Shown: positions 16,654-27,634 of the stretch, in pieces | Numbering within the stretch: position 1 is the stretch's first letter | Layout of the letters: every line of letters starts with the position of its first letter | Source: Symsagittifera roscoffensis | Taxonomy: Eukaryota > Xenacoelomorpha > Acoela > Convolutidae | Length of the DNA: 62,000 nt | Assembly: GCF_963678635.1 (NCBI RefSeq) | Contig: NC_087069.1 | Span: 12,854,874-12,916,873, forward strand | Reading direction: 5' to 3' | Translations under genes and position numbers: made by a program | The notes under the pieces: model-generated | What the model saw: only the letters and a program-made list of their open reading frames with translations | Database searches by the model: none | What the model was told of the DNA's origin: nothing

Positions 16654-18079
16654 ATTTTTAGCTTTCATCCGACAATCACCTACAAAAACCACAAAAGAAA
16701 CAATAAAAATCACAATTTTCATCAAACAATTTTAAAATTCTATTAATCTCTTACACTTATAAATTTCTAAATTTAATATCAATGCAGTAAATTCATCTAT
16801 AATATTTTCCCCCAAAGCAGTAAATCTAATTATGATGAAAATTTGTATCTTAATATTCCCCCATGACTAGCAGTAACTTTCTAAATTCTATGTAGTAAAT
16901 TAAATAAATGCAAATGCAGTACTAACCTTTTGATATTTTCATTCATTCGCACAGAAATTCTATCCACACTCGCACAGCTCGCCCACGAAGAATTGTTTAA
17001 AATAATGAATTTCAGTTTCAAGTTTTCACACTCAACAACTCTAACATAAAATAACATGTTTCAAATTTTCCTTTAACCCGGTTGGAAAGGAATCTTATAC
17101 TAAACAAAACTAACCAACGCAGCTCACTAAATACCACAAATCATAGAATAACAGCATGACTTAGAAAAGGAAACCAACGGTACCCAAACCGGATTAACCC
17201 AGTTTAAAACTGGATAATTTATTCTTTTGAAGACTATTACAAAGTCTTAGAAAGAAATAATAAAACACAATAAAGTCGAAAGACAAACCCATACCACAAA
17301 CAATTTGCTTTTTGGAAAAAGTACATAACCAACAAGACATAAGTAAGACCACAACAAACCCAACATAAAACGTTGTCACATAACAGGACCCCTCACAAAA
17401 ACCGCATGAAATCATACTCCCACTCCTGGCCTAACCCACCAGGAAGGACGTCCTGAGCATGCTCTATAGCCGGCCTAACCCATCGCGCTACATCCACGCT
17501 TTGTGACCACACCTTTATTTTTAATAAGAGCTACTCAAGGGTGAGTAACTCTTCAAAATAACCGAACTAAAACAAAAAGCTTTTGTGAAAACAACTAACT
17601 AAAATCATTATTAAAAAATATTAAACTAATAAAAGTTTTATAAAATGTAAAATCACATGATGCAATATATAGATCAGAATACAACACCAAGGACGAACAT
17701 CAAAAGACAAGACGACCCCACTACACTCGAGAGAGAATGACCAACTACAATCGATATGCCGCTCACAACCACAACTCAAAGGATTTAGAGTACGACTTGA
17801 CCTCGCAGAAAAGGACTTCATTGAACTAGACCAATGACCACCTCGATGTTCAAGTATACGTACAGATCCGAGTAACCAGGCATCCCCTCCACGCACAATC
17901 TCCACGCCATTCCCAAGCTAGATCAGACACAAAAGAAGTTCTCCACGAAGAACAGAAAAACCTGACATAGCCAACCATTCTGAAATCAGATTTGAGTTTG
18001 TTGCGAAGACTTAGTCGTTGTCACAAGAAGAACACAACGTCTTATGTCTCTAACTCCAGCTTCCTGGAACTTCCTTAAC
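16654..18079 (+). other. 3' untranslated region of the retroelement, structured
   Basis: No convincing gene on either strand. CAGTAA recurs at 16785, 16818 and 16871 within a loosely repeated AT-rich stretch with runs of five C. Inverted repeats include TTCCTTT/AAAGGAA at 17068-17092, CCAGTTT-A-AAACTGG at 17199-17213, then CCTGG/CCAGG (17425-17443), AGGACGTCCT (17445-17454) and GAGCATGCTC (17455-17464) head to tail, and AAGAG/CTCTT at 17526-17553. GGCCTAACCCA occurs twice near 17429 and 17474. These look like RNA structure, perhaps for export or packaging (inferred). Confidence 0.5.
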
Positions 18080-18100
18080 AAAAAGGAAACAGAAGAAATA
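18080..18100 (+). promoter_or_regulatory. Polypurine tract
   Basis: AAAAAGGAAACAGAAGAAA is purine with a single C and lies immediately upstream of a TGA that can begin the 3' LTR. This is the expected primer site for plus-strand DNA synthesis. A weaker alternative LTR start (TGTAAAACC at 18170) has a poorer purine tract. Confidence 0.5.
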
Positions 18101-18301
18101 TGATGTTCGCCAAACACCAACGTCCATCATCCATCCTTCGAATTGCAGAAGAACTATTCTAAAAAACTCTGTAAAACCCGGATGGGTGGAACCTGATCTA
18201 AACTACATTTTATGATTGGATAAATTAAATGTTTTACCAATGTAAAGTATTTAATATTAACCAATCATGATCCATCTAACTAACAACCCACTTATTTGTA
18301 A

Positions 18302-18329
18302 GTGCTGAAGTTACTTGTAATTTCAGCAC
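18302..18329 (+). promoter_or_regulatory. Near-perfect hairpin in the LTR
   Basis: GTGCTGAAGTTAC and GTAATTTCAGCAC pair over 13 positions (one G-T) around a two-base loop. It lies about 60 bases before AATAAA and could act in RNA or as a DNA operator-like palindrome. Confidence 0.5.
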
Positions 18330-18390
18330 CAGAGAGATTTGAATTCAACTTAGAAATTAGTTGGACTCTCCCGAGCACTTCAGCAGCCGC

Positions 18391-18396
18391 AATAAA
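18391..18396 (+). terminator. Polyadenylation signal candidate in the LTR
   Basis: AATAAA in the LTR, context CCGCAATAAACCAG. This is the canonical hexamer and the only one seen in the 3' LTR. Confidence 0.5.
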
Positions 18397-18596
18397 CCAG
18401 TATACCCTAGATCTATTGAGCCTAGCAGAGACTAGTTAAACAACCTGAGACTAGATAGTATAAGAGTAAGATTAGGATCGGTATTAGACTAAGAAGTTGC
18501 ACGAATCTATCCGGCCGAAAATAAGATAGCGTGACGAGCAGACGGTGTACCCTATCCGAAATTACTCTATGAGTTATACACTCCAGTCATAACTCA

Positions 18597-21197
18597 AAAC
18601 CGTCTGTACAAAAAGGCTGAAAGATGCTGATGTTCAAAAAGATTTTAGTGACGAAAGTCCGTCAAAACATAACGAACCGTTTAAAACATAATGAGTATTG
18701 GTGGAGAAAGCCGAAACATAAATTGAGCACCTCGACCCGGGTAGAACCCAAAGACAAAAGACTTTAAGGACAGACTTTTGAATTAAAACTTAATCATGCT
18801 TTAATATCTGTGTTTTGAAATGGTTAAACATTTTTTGATTGATGCTTCCTTGTCAAGTTGCTTTTTTCACTTCAGCAGGTGCTCTTATGCTTGATAGCTC
18901 AACAGGAAGAATTTTTCCCAAAAAGAAGTTTTAAAACAAATGGTCTAAACTGGTTCTCAAGATTTGTGGCGTAGTTTCCCAGTTCAATTTTAATAAGGCT
19001 ATCAATGGTGGTGGCTTCATAGTCATTTGGGCAAAAATGTGATAAATTGCAGTTTTTCTGCTAAATTTGTAAGATGTGTAATTTCGGGGTTGACCAAAAA
19101 CAATACTCATACAGTTTTCATATGCAAATTATACGACTTGCCTTTTTACTAAGATAAACAAAAAAAATGATTTCTTCTCAAAATTTTTAGAATGTGTTCG
19201 TAACCGAACACAATTGACAGAAACTATGGTTTACCCAAACTAGAGTCACCAACAGTTTGATTGTCTCGTACTTAATATGCATTGGAAACAACATGAAGTG
19301 TATCAGAGTGTTCTTGTACTGAAATCAAATACTAAAAGTATCAAACTTTAAAACTTTGCTAACATTTTCAAGGAAACTTATTTTCCAATTTTTATTGTTC
19401 AAATTATCCGACATTGGTCAAGGCTTACTTAAATATGCCATACAAATTAGATAGAAGTTTTTAGTGTTTTTGAAAAATTCATCCAGAGAAACGGAAAAAA
19501 TCCCATTGACTCCTTATTTTGTGTATTCAGGACTACTTTATCCACACAAAAAAAATTATGCATTGCAAAAAAAAATTTTCGGAAAAAGTTATTTTTCTAG
19601 TACAAAATTCGATTTGAGGTTAAAAATAGACATCAAAAATTTTTGGGGCAGTTTCAAAACTTTTTGATAAAGTTATTGTTGCTGCCATAAAAAAAGTGCC
19701 AGTCATAAAATTTTCATATATGGAAATTGTATGATTAATATTTTTTTGACAAAAATTGTTTTCTTTTTATTTGGTACAAAACACCGAATTTCATACCAAA
19801 ACAAGAAAAACAGTTCTTCGAAAATTCTTTGAGACCATTTTAGCAAAAATTTTGAAATTGTTTGACTAGTATTTTCTCATAGAGTTAGTATATGGAATTG
19901 TATGATTAGCCAGTTGTTTTAGTTTGTATCGTTAAAAAAGTTACATATCAAAAAGTTTAGTTTCGATTCTAATAATTGTAATGATTTTTATAGCGAAAAT
20001 GAGTTCTTTTTTAAAGGTGGACGAAATAAAAAGAAAAATTCAACCTGAATTAGTCTAAAATCACAATTGTACCGACTTGTATTAAAGGTAAAAGTCAAGT
20101 TCCATTGAAGCGTCCTGGCCGTATATAATGATACGTTCTGATAGTGCCCTCGAAAAATGGATATCATTGCAACGATCTCAACTTTCGTACGCAGTGTTCA
20201 AAATTGGTTCATTGCTGTACAGTCCTTTTTATTACATATGTTTGTTTCTGATTTTGGTCCATTTCAAAAAAGCCGCTCAGAAAATTCGAGATTGGTTCAA
20301 GAAAACTTTGCGCTTCTGAAAAAGTGATGGAAGTTTTACTATCTCAAATTAGCAATCCATGGCTCCAGATCTACAACAGTCAGCTACGATTCCTAACTTT
20401 CAAACCCTCGAGTGATCATACCTTTTGTTTTTACCCTTGACATAAATAAACTTTCCCGTTTAAACCCATAACAATTCCATTTAAAAAATTTATTATTTGG
20501 ATTACACAGAATACATGATAAAGAAGATATCAGAAACCTAGAACCTAGATTGAAATGTGAAAAAAACTTGAGATCAGTGATCAGTTTTATTACTCAGGTT
20601 ATCCAACAAAAAAAAACTAAGACTAAAAATTGAAAATAAAACAATTACAAAGCTTTTTTTGGACCGATTAATTTTTTTTAGTAAATAGGTTTTAATCAAA
20701 AAACGCTAGTCAGACAGTTTCAATACGTTTTGTCAATCATGATTTGATTTGCTGATTTGATATAATCATTTGAAATTTATGTTGAAAATTTGAAAAAAAA
20801 GCCGCAATTAATTTTCGTTTCGTTTATTGCTTTTAGTCGCAAAGCTAATAAAATGTTTGCTCAAAAGAGCATTTTCTTGTAAAATCATAATTTGTTTATG
20901 CATACAGACCCTCAGAACACCAAAAATTTTATATTTTTTGTTGGTTTCCTTGCATTTAGCTGAAATTTTTTTACTCAATCTGAGTAAAATGTTCACTACA
21001 ATGCGAAACTGTGCACTGGATAGGTGCCTAAATTCTGATCTGTATGTTCCTGGATCTCAAAGACAAGTCTTTGAACAAGATAATTTTTTTTTTCGGAGCA
21101 AAAAAAAAGAAATTCAAAGAACAAAAGAAGAACAAAGTGAGTGTCCTTGTAGCAGAGTCCACTTACATAACTGCGCTGCCTAAAGATGCCGCGGTAA
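18597..21197. other. AT-rich DNA without recognised genes
   Basis: Stops are frequent in all frames and A/T runs are common. A short hairpin GTGTTCG/CGAACAC lies at 19194-19211. Loosely similar phrases around ATATGGAAATTGTATGATTA recur near 19120, 19710 and 19880, suggesting old internal duplication. A 63-codon frame at 20128-20319 has one hydrophobic segment but no other support. I see no gene. Confidence 0.5.
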
Positions 21198-21240
21198 GCT
21201 TATCAAAAAACTCTTAGACAACTGTAGTTTTTTGATAAGC
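21198..21240. repeat. Perfect 15-bp inverted repeat
   Basis: GCTTATCAAAAAACT and its exact complement AGTTTTTTGATAAGC are separated by 13 bases. It may be a small foldback remnant or an RNA hairpin. Confidence 0.7.
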
Positions 21241-21713
21241 AAACGTCAATACAACTGTAGTTAAATCCTGCAGCAAATCTTACTATTCAATAGTTATCAC
21301 CGTTTTCGACAAGACTAAGTTGATGAGATCAAATTGATTTACGCGTGTTTTTTTTATATTCCTCAAAAAAACAAGAGTACTGCCTTTTAAGGTCTATGGA
21401 GCATTAATAACATGAAAAAATGAATGTAAAGAATAAAAATATTATTTTTTCTAAATTTGAGTTTCTTGTGAAAGTCGTCCGCCCACACGGTATAAAAAGT
21501 ACAAAATGATAGATTTCACTCCTACAAATCAAACTTGGCAAAAAAACTTCGTTCAATTGAAACAATTTCTAAGATGTAATAAATCTCCGCTTACGCGTTA
21601 ATAGCGCTTAAAGTTTTGCGCGTTACTTTTCCTAAATTGGCCTAAATGGCAGCCTTATGACAAGTGAAATATACACCTTTTCAAATTAAGCTCAGGGCAC
21701 AAAAATACCTCCG

Positions 21714-22159
21714 AGTACAAACATTTGGTTAGTTTTGTTACAAAAGACTGATTAATAATCCTTGAAAATACTTAGGTTATTGTTTCGATTTTTGCAACGA
21801 AAGTAACTGAAAGCTTGTGCTCGGGTGGTTTTTTTCTTCAGACAGATTTCGAGTTTTTAACTGCGCGAGTCGAGATTTTACAACAAATTGAAGCAAAATT
21901 TGGGCGGTTTCAGCGGTTTTCTTCGACAATTGCGCTCAAAACCGCTCAAATCTTGCTTCATTAGGTGAAAAATCTCGACTCGGGTTTTCAAAAGTTGATT
22001 TTTTTCTGAAGACAAAAAACAACCACCCCGAGCACATACATTCCGTTACTTTCGTTACGAAAATCAAAACAAAAACCTAAGTATTTTGAAGGATTATTGT
22101 TTTGCTATAGCTTTTTTGACGAAGTTTTTTTTTCATCAGTCAAAAAATTTTGTTGTACT
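21714..22159. mobile_element. Foldback (MITE-like) element
   Basis: The sequence is a long imperfect palindrome centred near 21926. The core arms run from AATAATCC at 21754 to GGATTATT at 22098, about 170 bp each, with shared phrases such as TACTTAGGTT, CGAAAGTAAC, GTGCTCGG, CGAGTCGAGATTTT and TGAAGCAA. With gaps the arms extend to AGTACAA at 21714 and TTGTACT at 22153-22159. It has no coding capacity. Such structures are typical of non-autonomous DNA transposons mobilised by a transposase elsewhere. I could not identify a target-site duplication or a superfamily. Confidence 0.65.
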
Positions 22160-23519
22160 GAATTTAAATTTAAAAAAGATTATTTACCTGTGATTTAAAG
22201 ATTGCCATTTTGGCGAACTCGGGGCAACTCAGCGCAATTCATTTGAGGTAAGGGAAGATTTTAACCGTCTTAGAAATCGTTCCAAATTGGTTGAAAGAAG
22301 CTTATTTTGCCGTAACCGTTATGCTACTATGAGTAAAAACTATCACATTTTACTTTAAATGGCGAGTGGAGGGAAGATTTTTACAAAAAAACTCGATTTT
22401 TTTACTGAATTCCATTTTGTTTTATAACAATTAATTCTTTCATCTCTTTCTTTCTCCATAGACCATAAAAAGCAGTCGGAAAATTCAGGGCTTCGCAGTG
22501 ATACAAGCAGTCTTGTGCGCTTTAAACGTTTCTGATTTCAGATTTTTGAATGCCGCGGGATACCAAACTTGGGTAAAAAATGCTCAAAATGCTCAAAGAA
22601 TTCTCAAAGGATTCGATTTGTTCTTAAAATTTCTCAAATTTTTTGTTATTTTTAACTTCATTTCTATCAACATTAACAGCATATAACGCACCACGACTTC
22701 TCGTATTTTAGAGCAAAGCCCTGTGCGTTCAAAACGATTTTATTGGTATCGAGATAAACTACAACTTTTTGACTGCAAAAATATATCAAGTTTTAAGTAA
22801 TATAATTAACTTTGCCTCATGAATTGCAAATGAGGGGCGTTGAACAGTGTCAAAGGAAAACAGTGCCAAAACTGAATCTGTGTTCAACGTTTCTAGAAAT
22901 TTGATCAATTATGCAATTTTGAGTGCATTTTGTGAATCGTCGGCAGTTTTGCGTAAATAATGTTTTGTTCCAGAGCCTTTTTGTCTTATCAACTTCCGTC
23001 CATTTTATTATAATTACTTGTCAATGATTTGGAAGATTAAAAACAGTATTCAAAATATTTTTCGGTACTGTTGAACAAGATTTGATTCTCGGCAGTGCTA
23101 TACTCCGGCATGTAATACTGCCCGTCGAATTAATTGCTTATTGATATCCTTTATTCATTATTATATTTGACGAAAGTAGCAGAAGCTGGGTTATTTTCAC
23201 CTAATGATTAATTGGGAAACGAAAAAGTTTTTGTCTCTTAAAACTAAGCCAGAAGATTTTAAGACCGGCACTAAATTGTTTTTTTTTTAAATAAACTTAT
23301 GTAGCTAGATCAGCAGGTAGTTTTTTCGGCAAAACTAGTTAAACTTTTGATGATCTTCTTTAAACTGCCTATCTCGACAAATACAATGGCAGTAATATTT
23401 CCGAGAAGGTCTAACTTCGACCCATCATAACCGTAACTACTTTATAGTTTTTTGGTTGTTTTCCAGCCTTTTTTCATTAAAGTTAAATAACAAATGGGCT
23501 CATTCAGCTCTTTCCCATG
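22160..23519. other. AT-rich DNA without recognised genes
   Basis: No long frame with coding character. Around 22577-22650 a phrase of the type TGCTCAAA is locally repeated. Nothing else stands out. Confidence 0.4.
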
Positions 23520-23700
23520 GAGTATGACGTTGTGGCGCTCCGGTAGCGCTGGTGCCCATATAGTTGCTGGTTCAAATCGAACGTTCGCTGCAGTTTGCAA
23601 ATTGATCTCTTGCAAGTAAGTCATAGATTAATTGGAAGCTGATTATACCCGCTCTTGTCAGCCTAAGAAATTAACATTCGGGTCAGGCCTCCGGGCTGGT
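23520..23700 (+). repeat. tRNA-derived SINE-like segment
   Basis: GGTTCAAATCG near 23570 resembles a RNA polymerase III B box (GGTTCRANNCC), and TGGCGCTCCGG about 35 bases upstream is a weak A box. Read on the minus strand the B-box region gives RFEPAT, the translation commonly produced by tRNA-derived repeats. The T- and D-arms do not pair properly, so it is not a functional tRNA. The downstream limit is a guess. Confidence 0.35.
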
Positions 23701-24699
23701 TGACCAAAAACATACTTTTTGGCAGCAAACTCACCATGGATGAGGATCTGGCGGGGGACTTCTCACGCGAAGGATTCAGTAGTTGAAGCCTTGTGGTCAA
23801 ACAACAAGGAGCACAAGCAAACTCCTCGAAAAAACATCAACTTAACAGCCGTTTTTTTCATCCCAGGTCCAGTTTTTCAATTTTTTCAGGAGCAGCGAAT
23901 TTCAGAGTAAAAGTTTCCCCCAATAGTTCCCAATCTTTGATTAATTTAATTGATCGTTGCCAGTTCACATCTCGCAACAAAACAAACTTTGCAAAACTTA
24001 TAAAATAACGTTTGAAATAAGGTATATTTAAAATGTTTCTCGCCAGCTAAATGGTTGTTAACAATTTCCACGCCATTTGGTTTTTAAGCAAGCAAAAATT
24101 ATTAAAAAAACTTTGATTTCAGAAAAACAAACCTTTTCCCAGGGGAAACTTTTATTAGGTCAAAAATCTCGTTTTCACGTTACTCATTAAGTTTTTTAGA
24201 AGGCGATTTTCCTGAATAATAAAAAAAAAACAGGAACCCGTAGATTTTTGGACAGTCATAAGGGTCAGCAGGTCGAAAAATAGATGTCGTAAAAAAGTAC
24301 AAACTGACAAATTGGGAGGCTTTTTGTGTCGCCAGGGGATTGAATACTCAATAGATTGGGGAATTCCCTTAATTATGCTACCGTATAAGCGTGTAAAAGA
24401 TATAAATATATGTTTCGTATCAATCATTCTGTTATGTTATATTAGTGGGTTTCATTCAGTAATAATAAAAACATAAATAATTATTCAAAATTTCAGTCGC
24501 TGGCTATTGAATTCTGTCTTATAGATCGTGATAATGTGTCTTAATATAGAGTAAGTCTCCTGTGTATAGGATCTCAACTTCAAAGTTATGATCTTTACAA
24601 TCCCAAGGGTATTTGCGTACATTTTTGCAGGATATTTTTGCAATATGAGCTCAGGATAATTCTTTTGGAAGTTCGTTTCAGGGAATCAAAGCCGTCGCG
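23701..24699. other. Sequence without recognised genes
   Basis: Short open frames on both strands have no motif. TTTATT at about 24151 would be an AATAAA on the minus strand, roughly 550 bases beyond the stop of the candidate exon at 24700, and could be its poly(A) signal. Confidence 0.35.
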
Positions 24700-25317
24700 T
24701 TATTGGGATAGATTGGGATAGTCGGACTTGCAATAGTTCGTTTGCTCGCTAGTCCCTGGAATGTTATCGCCATTGTTGACAAGAGTCTCAGTGCACTCAT
24801 GATCCCCGGTATGGTCATAGTTTTGGTCATAGTCCCTTCTTTCTTCTCGAATGCAACTATCGGTCATTACTTCCCTCTCGAATTTTGGGGAAGACTCCCA
24901 CGTGCTTTGGTTGTTTTCCAACCCTCTGCCATCCAATTCAGTTCCTGTAGTTACGTTACTGTTGGGTATATTGTCGCTCCTCCAAATATCCATTTGTGCG
25001 GCATAACCAGTGTCTGGGTTCGAGCGAGCTGAATTTTGCATCGGGGTGACTTGTGACATTTGCTGATGATTTCGCGGAATACAACATGAAAAACAGGCGC
25101 GAACACGACGTAGTTGTGATTCAACTTTGTCCAACGCAGCCGAAGTTATCCACCATGGATAAGCGACTCCTCGCCAAGCGCTGCACAGTATGAAAGCGAA
25201 AAGAACTTTTACCAATGACGCCGACTCTTCTGTTGCGTGGCCGGCCACTTCTCCAAATGTTTGATCGCTGGACCTTGCGAGCATAAAGCATGCGGCTGAT
25301 AGAATGCTCTGCGGAAA
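24700..25317 (-). CDS. Probable last exon of a host membrane protein gene (205 codons)
   Basis: On the minus strand a pyrimidine-rich tract ending TTTTGCTCACAG (just above 25317) precedes an open frame of 205 codons that ends in TAA at 24700-24702. The frame begins at codon phase 0. GC content is clearly higher than in the flanks, as expected for coding sequence. The first part has hydrophobic stretches, the best at about residues 32-54 (LVKVLFAFILCSAWRG then YPWWI), followed by a basic stretch and a Cys cluster CFSCC, then about 120 polar residues rich in Asp, Glu, Asn and Thr. This suggests a membrane protein with a disordered cytoplasmic tail. Upstream exons were not found in the window with confidence. 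I do not recognise the family. Confidence 0.5.
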   Translation of the reverse strand, partial: FPQSILSAACFMLARSSDQTFGEVAGHATEESASLVKVLFAFILCSAWRGVAYPWWITSAALDKVESQLRRVRACFSCCIPRNHQQMSQVTPMQNSARSNPDTGYAAQMDIWRSDNIPNSNVTTGTELDGRGLENNQSTWESSPKFEREVMTDSCIREERRDYDQNYDHTGDHECTETLVNNGDNIPGTSEQTNYCKSDYPNLSQ

Positions 25318-26089
25318 CTGTGAGCAAAAGAGTGATACAAAAAAATTTATATATACGAGCGTCTCCGAATAATCCTGAAACAAAATTTGAAACATTTTGA
25401 AAGTAAAACACTTCTTTAACTTGCATATTTTTCCCGTTAAAAAGTCTAACCAAAGACGAACATCTACCAAAAAAAATCAAAATCATATTTGCTAGAACTT
25501 GAAAGCAGATGTAGATAGCAGTCTCCACGCACTTATTTAAAAACAGTTTGAAAAAAAATCGGCACGCAAACTAAAGCATTACCGAATGGCTGACTTCCCG
25601 CCATTGGAAAACAATTTTTTATCTGTATATTTATCTGAAAGTCAAACCTCATAGATTATCACAAGTTGTAATGAATGGCAGTTGAAGTGAAAAAAAACTG
25701 TTTTCAACCACAATGTTTTCTGCTTCGACAAAAATTCTAAATAAAAATCTTGGCAACTCGAATGGATGATAATCTGTGACCTTTTTGTATATTTCGTTGA
25801 AAAGCTTTTTCTTCCTTTTTGCATTGAATTGGATGCTAAATTAATTCATCCGTCTCTTTTTGCTGTTATGACGGTAGGCGATATAAAGCAATCTTCCGAA
25901 CATCTATAGGGTTTTTGTACGTGACCGTCGGTAAGTAACTGATTGATGCAGAGTTTGAGTGTAGAAAATAAGTGTATAGGTATACGCTTGCTTTTTGCTT
26001 GTTTTGCTTATAAACTTTCGGTGAAATAAGTATTTACAGTAAAATTTTTTGATCTACCTGTTCTCAATGAAAGATCTGTAAGTTCATGT
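25318..26089. other. Intron or intergenic DNA
   Basis: AT-rich with short frames only. It begins, on the minus strand side, with the putative acceptor of the exon at 24700-25317, so at least its lower end is probably intron. Confidence 0.4.
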
Positions 26090-27634
26090 GTTATGTACAA
26101 TTCAATCTCACGCTTTTGTGATGTGTCAAATAATGGACAAGAATGGTTGTCAGACTCAAATTTGATCTGGTTTACTTCCTTCCCGACGCGAGTTTCCTTC
26201 GGAAGTGTGAGTGCATGAAGTTGCGCGGGTGGTGCCTGTTTTTGGGATACATTTATCCTCAGGTTTGGTAGAATATGGTTACAGAGCAGGTTTCTTTCCG
26301 GCCGTTGAGTGATAAGAAGTAATTAAAGTTTAGCGTCCCATCCTTCTGACGGTATCCTTACTACGACTTTTCCGATAATGTTTATCAAGGTCCCGAATAC
26401 TTGATAGGCCTTTTTCGTAATTTCGTCAATCCCTTCAACTCTTAGGAATCTATCGCTTTTTTTGAGTTCGTGGAGTAAGTCTCTTTTCGTGAAGGATACC
26501 AGGCTGGCTGAATCAATTTATGTTTCGGTAGAGAATGGACTTAATTTTCCGATTGACATCATTAAAGTATTCTTTGGCTGGTGGCCTTCGTGATTGATTA
26601 CTAGTTCTTATTCCCCCTTCAATCCTGTCTTTTATAGCGTTTATTCCGTTATCGCTATATACTGTTGAGACTGGAAAAAAACTCCAAGTCTATTTGAAAT
26701 TCGGATTTGTCTTGTGCTATATCCCGGTGGGTTTAACGTTCGAGTAATTTCGAGTTTCGTTCTACAACATCGGTTTGTGCCCTGGCTGTACTTCTGCAAT
26801 GTTTCGCAAAACGACCTTTGCGGCTGCAGTTATTACAGTTTTTATCTCTAGCTAGGCATGATGTAAAGTGTCCCTTCTCAAATTATTGACCACATTTTCT
26901 ACTTTTATTACACTCTACAATTTTAAGGTCGGTTCGCTTTTTACTTAATTTGTTTTTTGTACAGAACTGCTCACAGGGTATTTAATATACGGTTGATGTA
27001 TCTTTGTGCCTTCTTCCTGGACTAGTAGAGAGGCTAATATGTTCTCAGGGGTTAGATACTTGATACACAACTTTTTGGAATTTCTCTGTTCTCATGTTGG
27101 TAATAGGAAAATCTCTAACGAGTTCGGTCTCCAAGTCTCCTAGTTTGCAGTTTTTTTTTGCCAGTTCCAATAAAACTTCATAGAACTCCGTGATAATTCT
27201 GTCTTCGACCAGAAAACTTGTATCTTTCATAATTTAGGTTTATAGCTATAGAGAACGTGGTTTTCAATAACTCCCAGAATTCCGCAAAGTGTATGTCAAG
27301 GATCCTTTTTCCAGGTTTTTGTGTGCAAAGCAATTTTGGCTTTCTTTGCCGATCGCCAAGTATAATCGTGAGTTTAGCTACTTGCCAATGTCCCGATTTG
27401 TAGGCCATTGTATTTTGCGTTGTCTTCGGCTTTTCTTCTTCGCAAGTCTTCGTTGTAAGCCTGTATCGCTTGTATATTTCTTTCTTCTTTCTTAGGCCGA
27501 CGGGTTATGTCATTGGATTATTCCGATGTTTCTGGAATTGGGAAGAATAATTCGGACCTAAAAGATGGATTTACCACGTCTTCAATATCCACGGACTCTT
27601 TGGCGATGATTGTTATTTGGAATTTTTTGGCCAT
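26090..27634 (-). pseudogene. Decayed gag-protease relic of a second Gypsy-type element
   Basis: Read on the minus strand from an ATG at 27634, Gag-like sequence is spread over several frames with many stops. Recognisable pieces are FAEFWELLKTTF near 27280, then CKLGDLETELVRDF near 27130, which matches the capsid pattern of Gypsy elements of the K02A2.6 type. Two zinc-knuckle remnants lie near 26820-26880; the second (CNNCSRKG, 26821-26837 onward) has Arg where His is expected and the first contains a stop. A protease-like IDSAS at 26502-26517 lacks the glycine of the usual D-S/T-G-A. No RT is seen. The element is dead and unrelated to the large one. Confidence 0.65.

Larger units (their letters stand above)
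1..18596 (+). mobile_element. Giant Ty3/Gypsy-class LTR retroelement with env, 5' end cut by the window
   Basis: The ends are direct LTR repeats: 1-110 matches 18487-18596 without a mismatch. Inside, in order, are a TGG-starting primer-binding site, Gag with a CCHC knuckle, a DSGA protease, a YLDD reverse transcriptase, RNase H, a DD35E integrase with a GPY-type C-terminal module, and a secreted/transmembrane Env-like protein. The order RT-RNaseH-IN is that of the Ty3/Gypsy (Metaviridae) group. With the missing part of the 5' LTR the element would be near 19 kb, well above the usual 5-12 kb for this group; the surplus is several unrecognised ORFs and long untranslated ends. One frame change in RNase H and possibly two in-frame stops interrupt this copy. 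The identical LTR segments suggest a recent insertion. Confidence 0.93.
18101..18596 (+). repeat. 3' LTR (left edge inferred)
   Basis: The right edge is certain from the match to 1-110. The left edge is inferred from the polypurine tract and from TGA...TCA terminal symmetry, giving 496 bp; 18170 (427 bp) is the alternative. Inside are AATAAA at 18391-18396, a TATAAG at 18459-18464, and a near-perfect hairpin at 18302-18329. Which of these mark the transcription start and poly(A) site is not certain, because AATAAA lies upstream of the TATA-like sequence. Confidence 0.8.

Noticed and set aside
18170-18596. 3' LTR starting at TGTAAAACC
   Set aside because: Possible, but the polypurine tract lies better in front of 18101 and TGA...TCA symmetry favours that start; kept as the alternative.
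20827-21183. 118-codon forward frame
   Set aside because: It begins with TTG, has no motif, and includes A/T runs; no splice or composition support.
23530-23600. Functional tRNA gene
   Set aside because: Box-like sequences are present but the D and T arms do not pair, so only a SINE-like remnant is called.
24742-25032. 96-codon plus-strand frame
   Set aside because: Antisense shadow of the candidate exon.
25121-25528. 135-codon minus-strand frame overlapping the candidate exon
   Set aside because: It is in another frame, covers the putative intron and its acceptor, and has lower coding character than the 24700-25317 frame.
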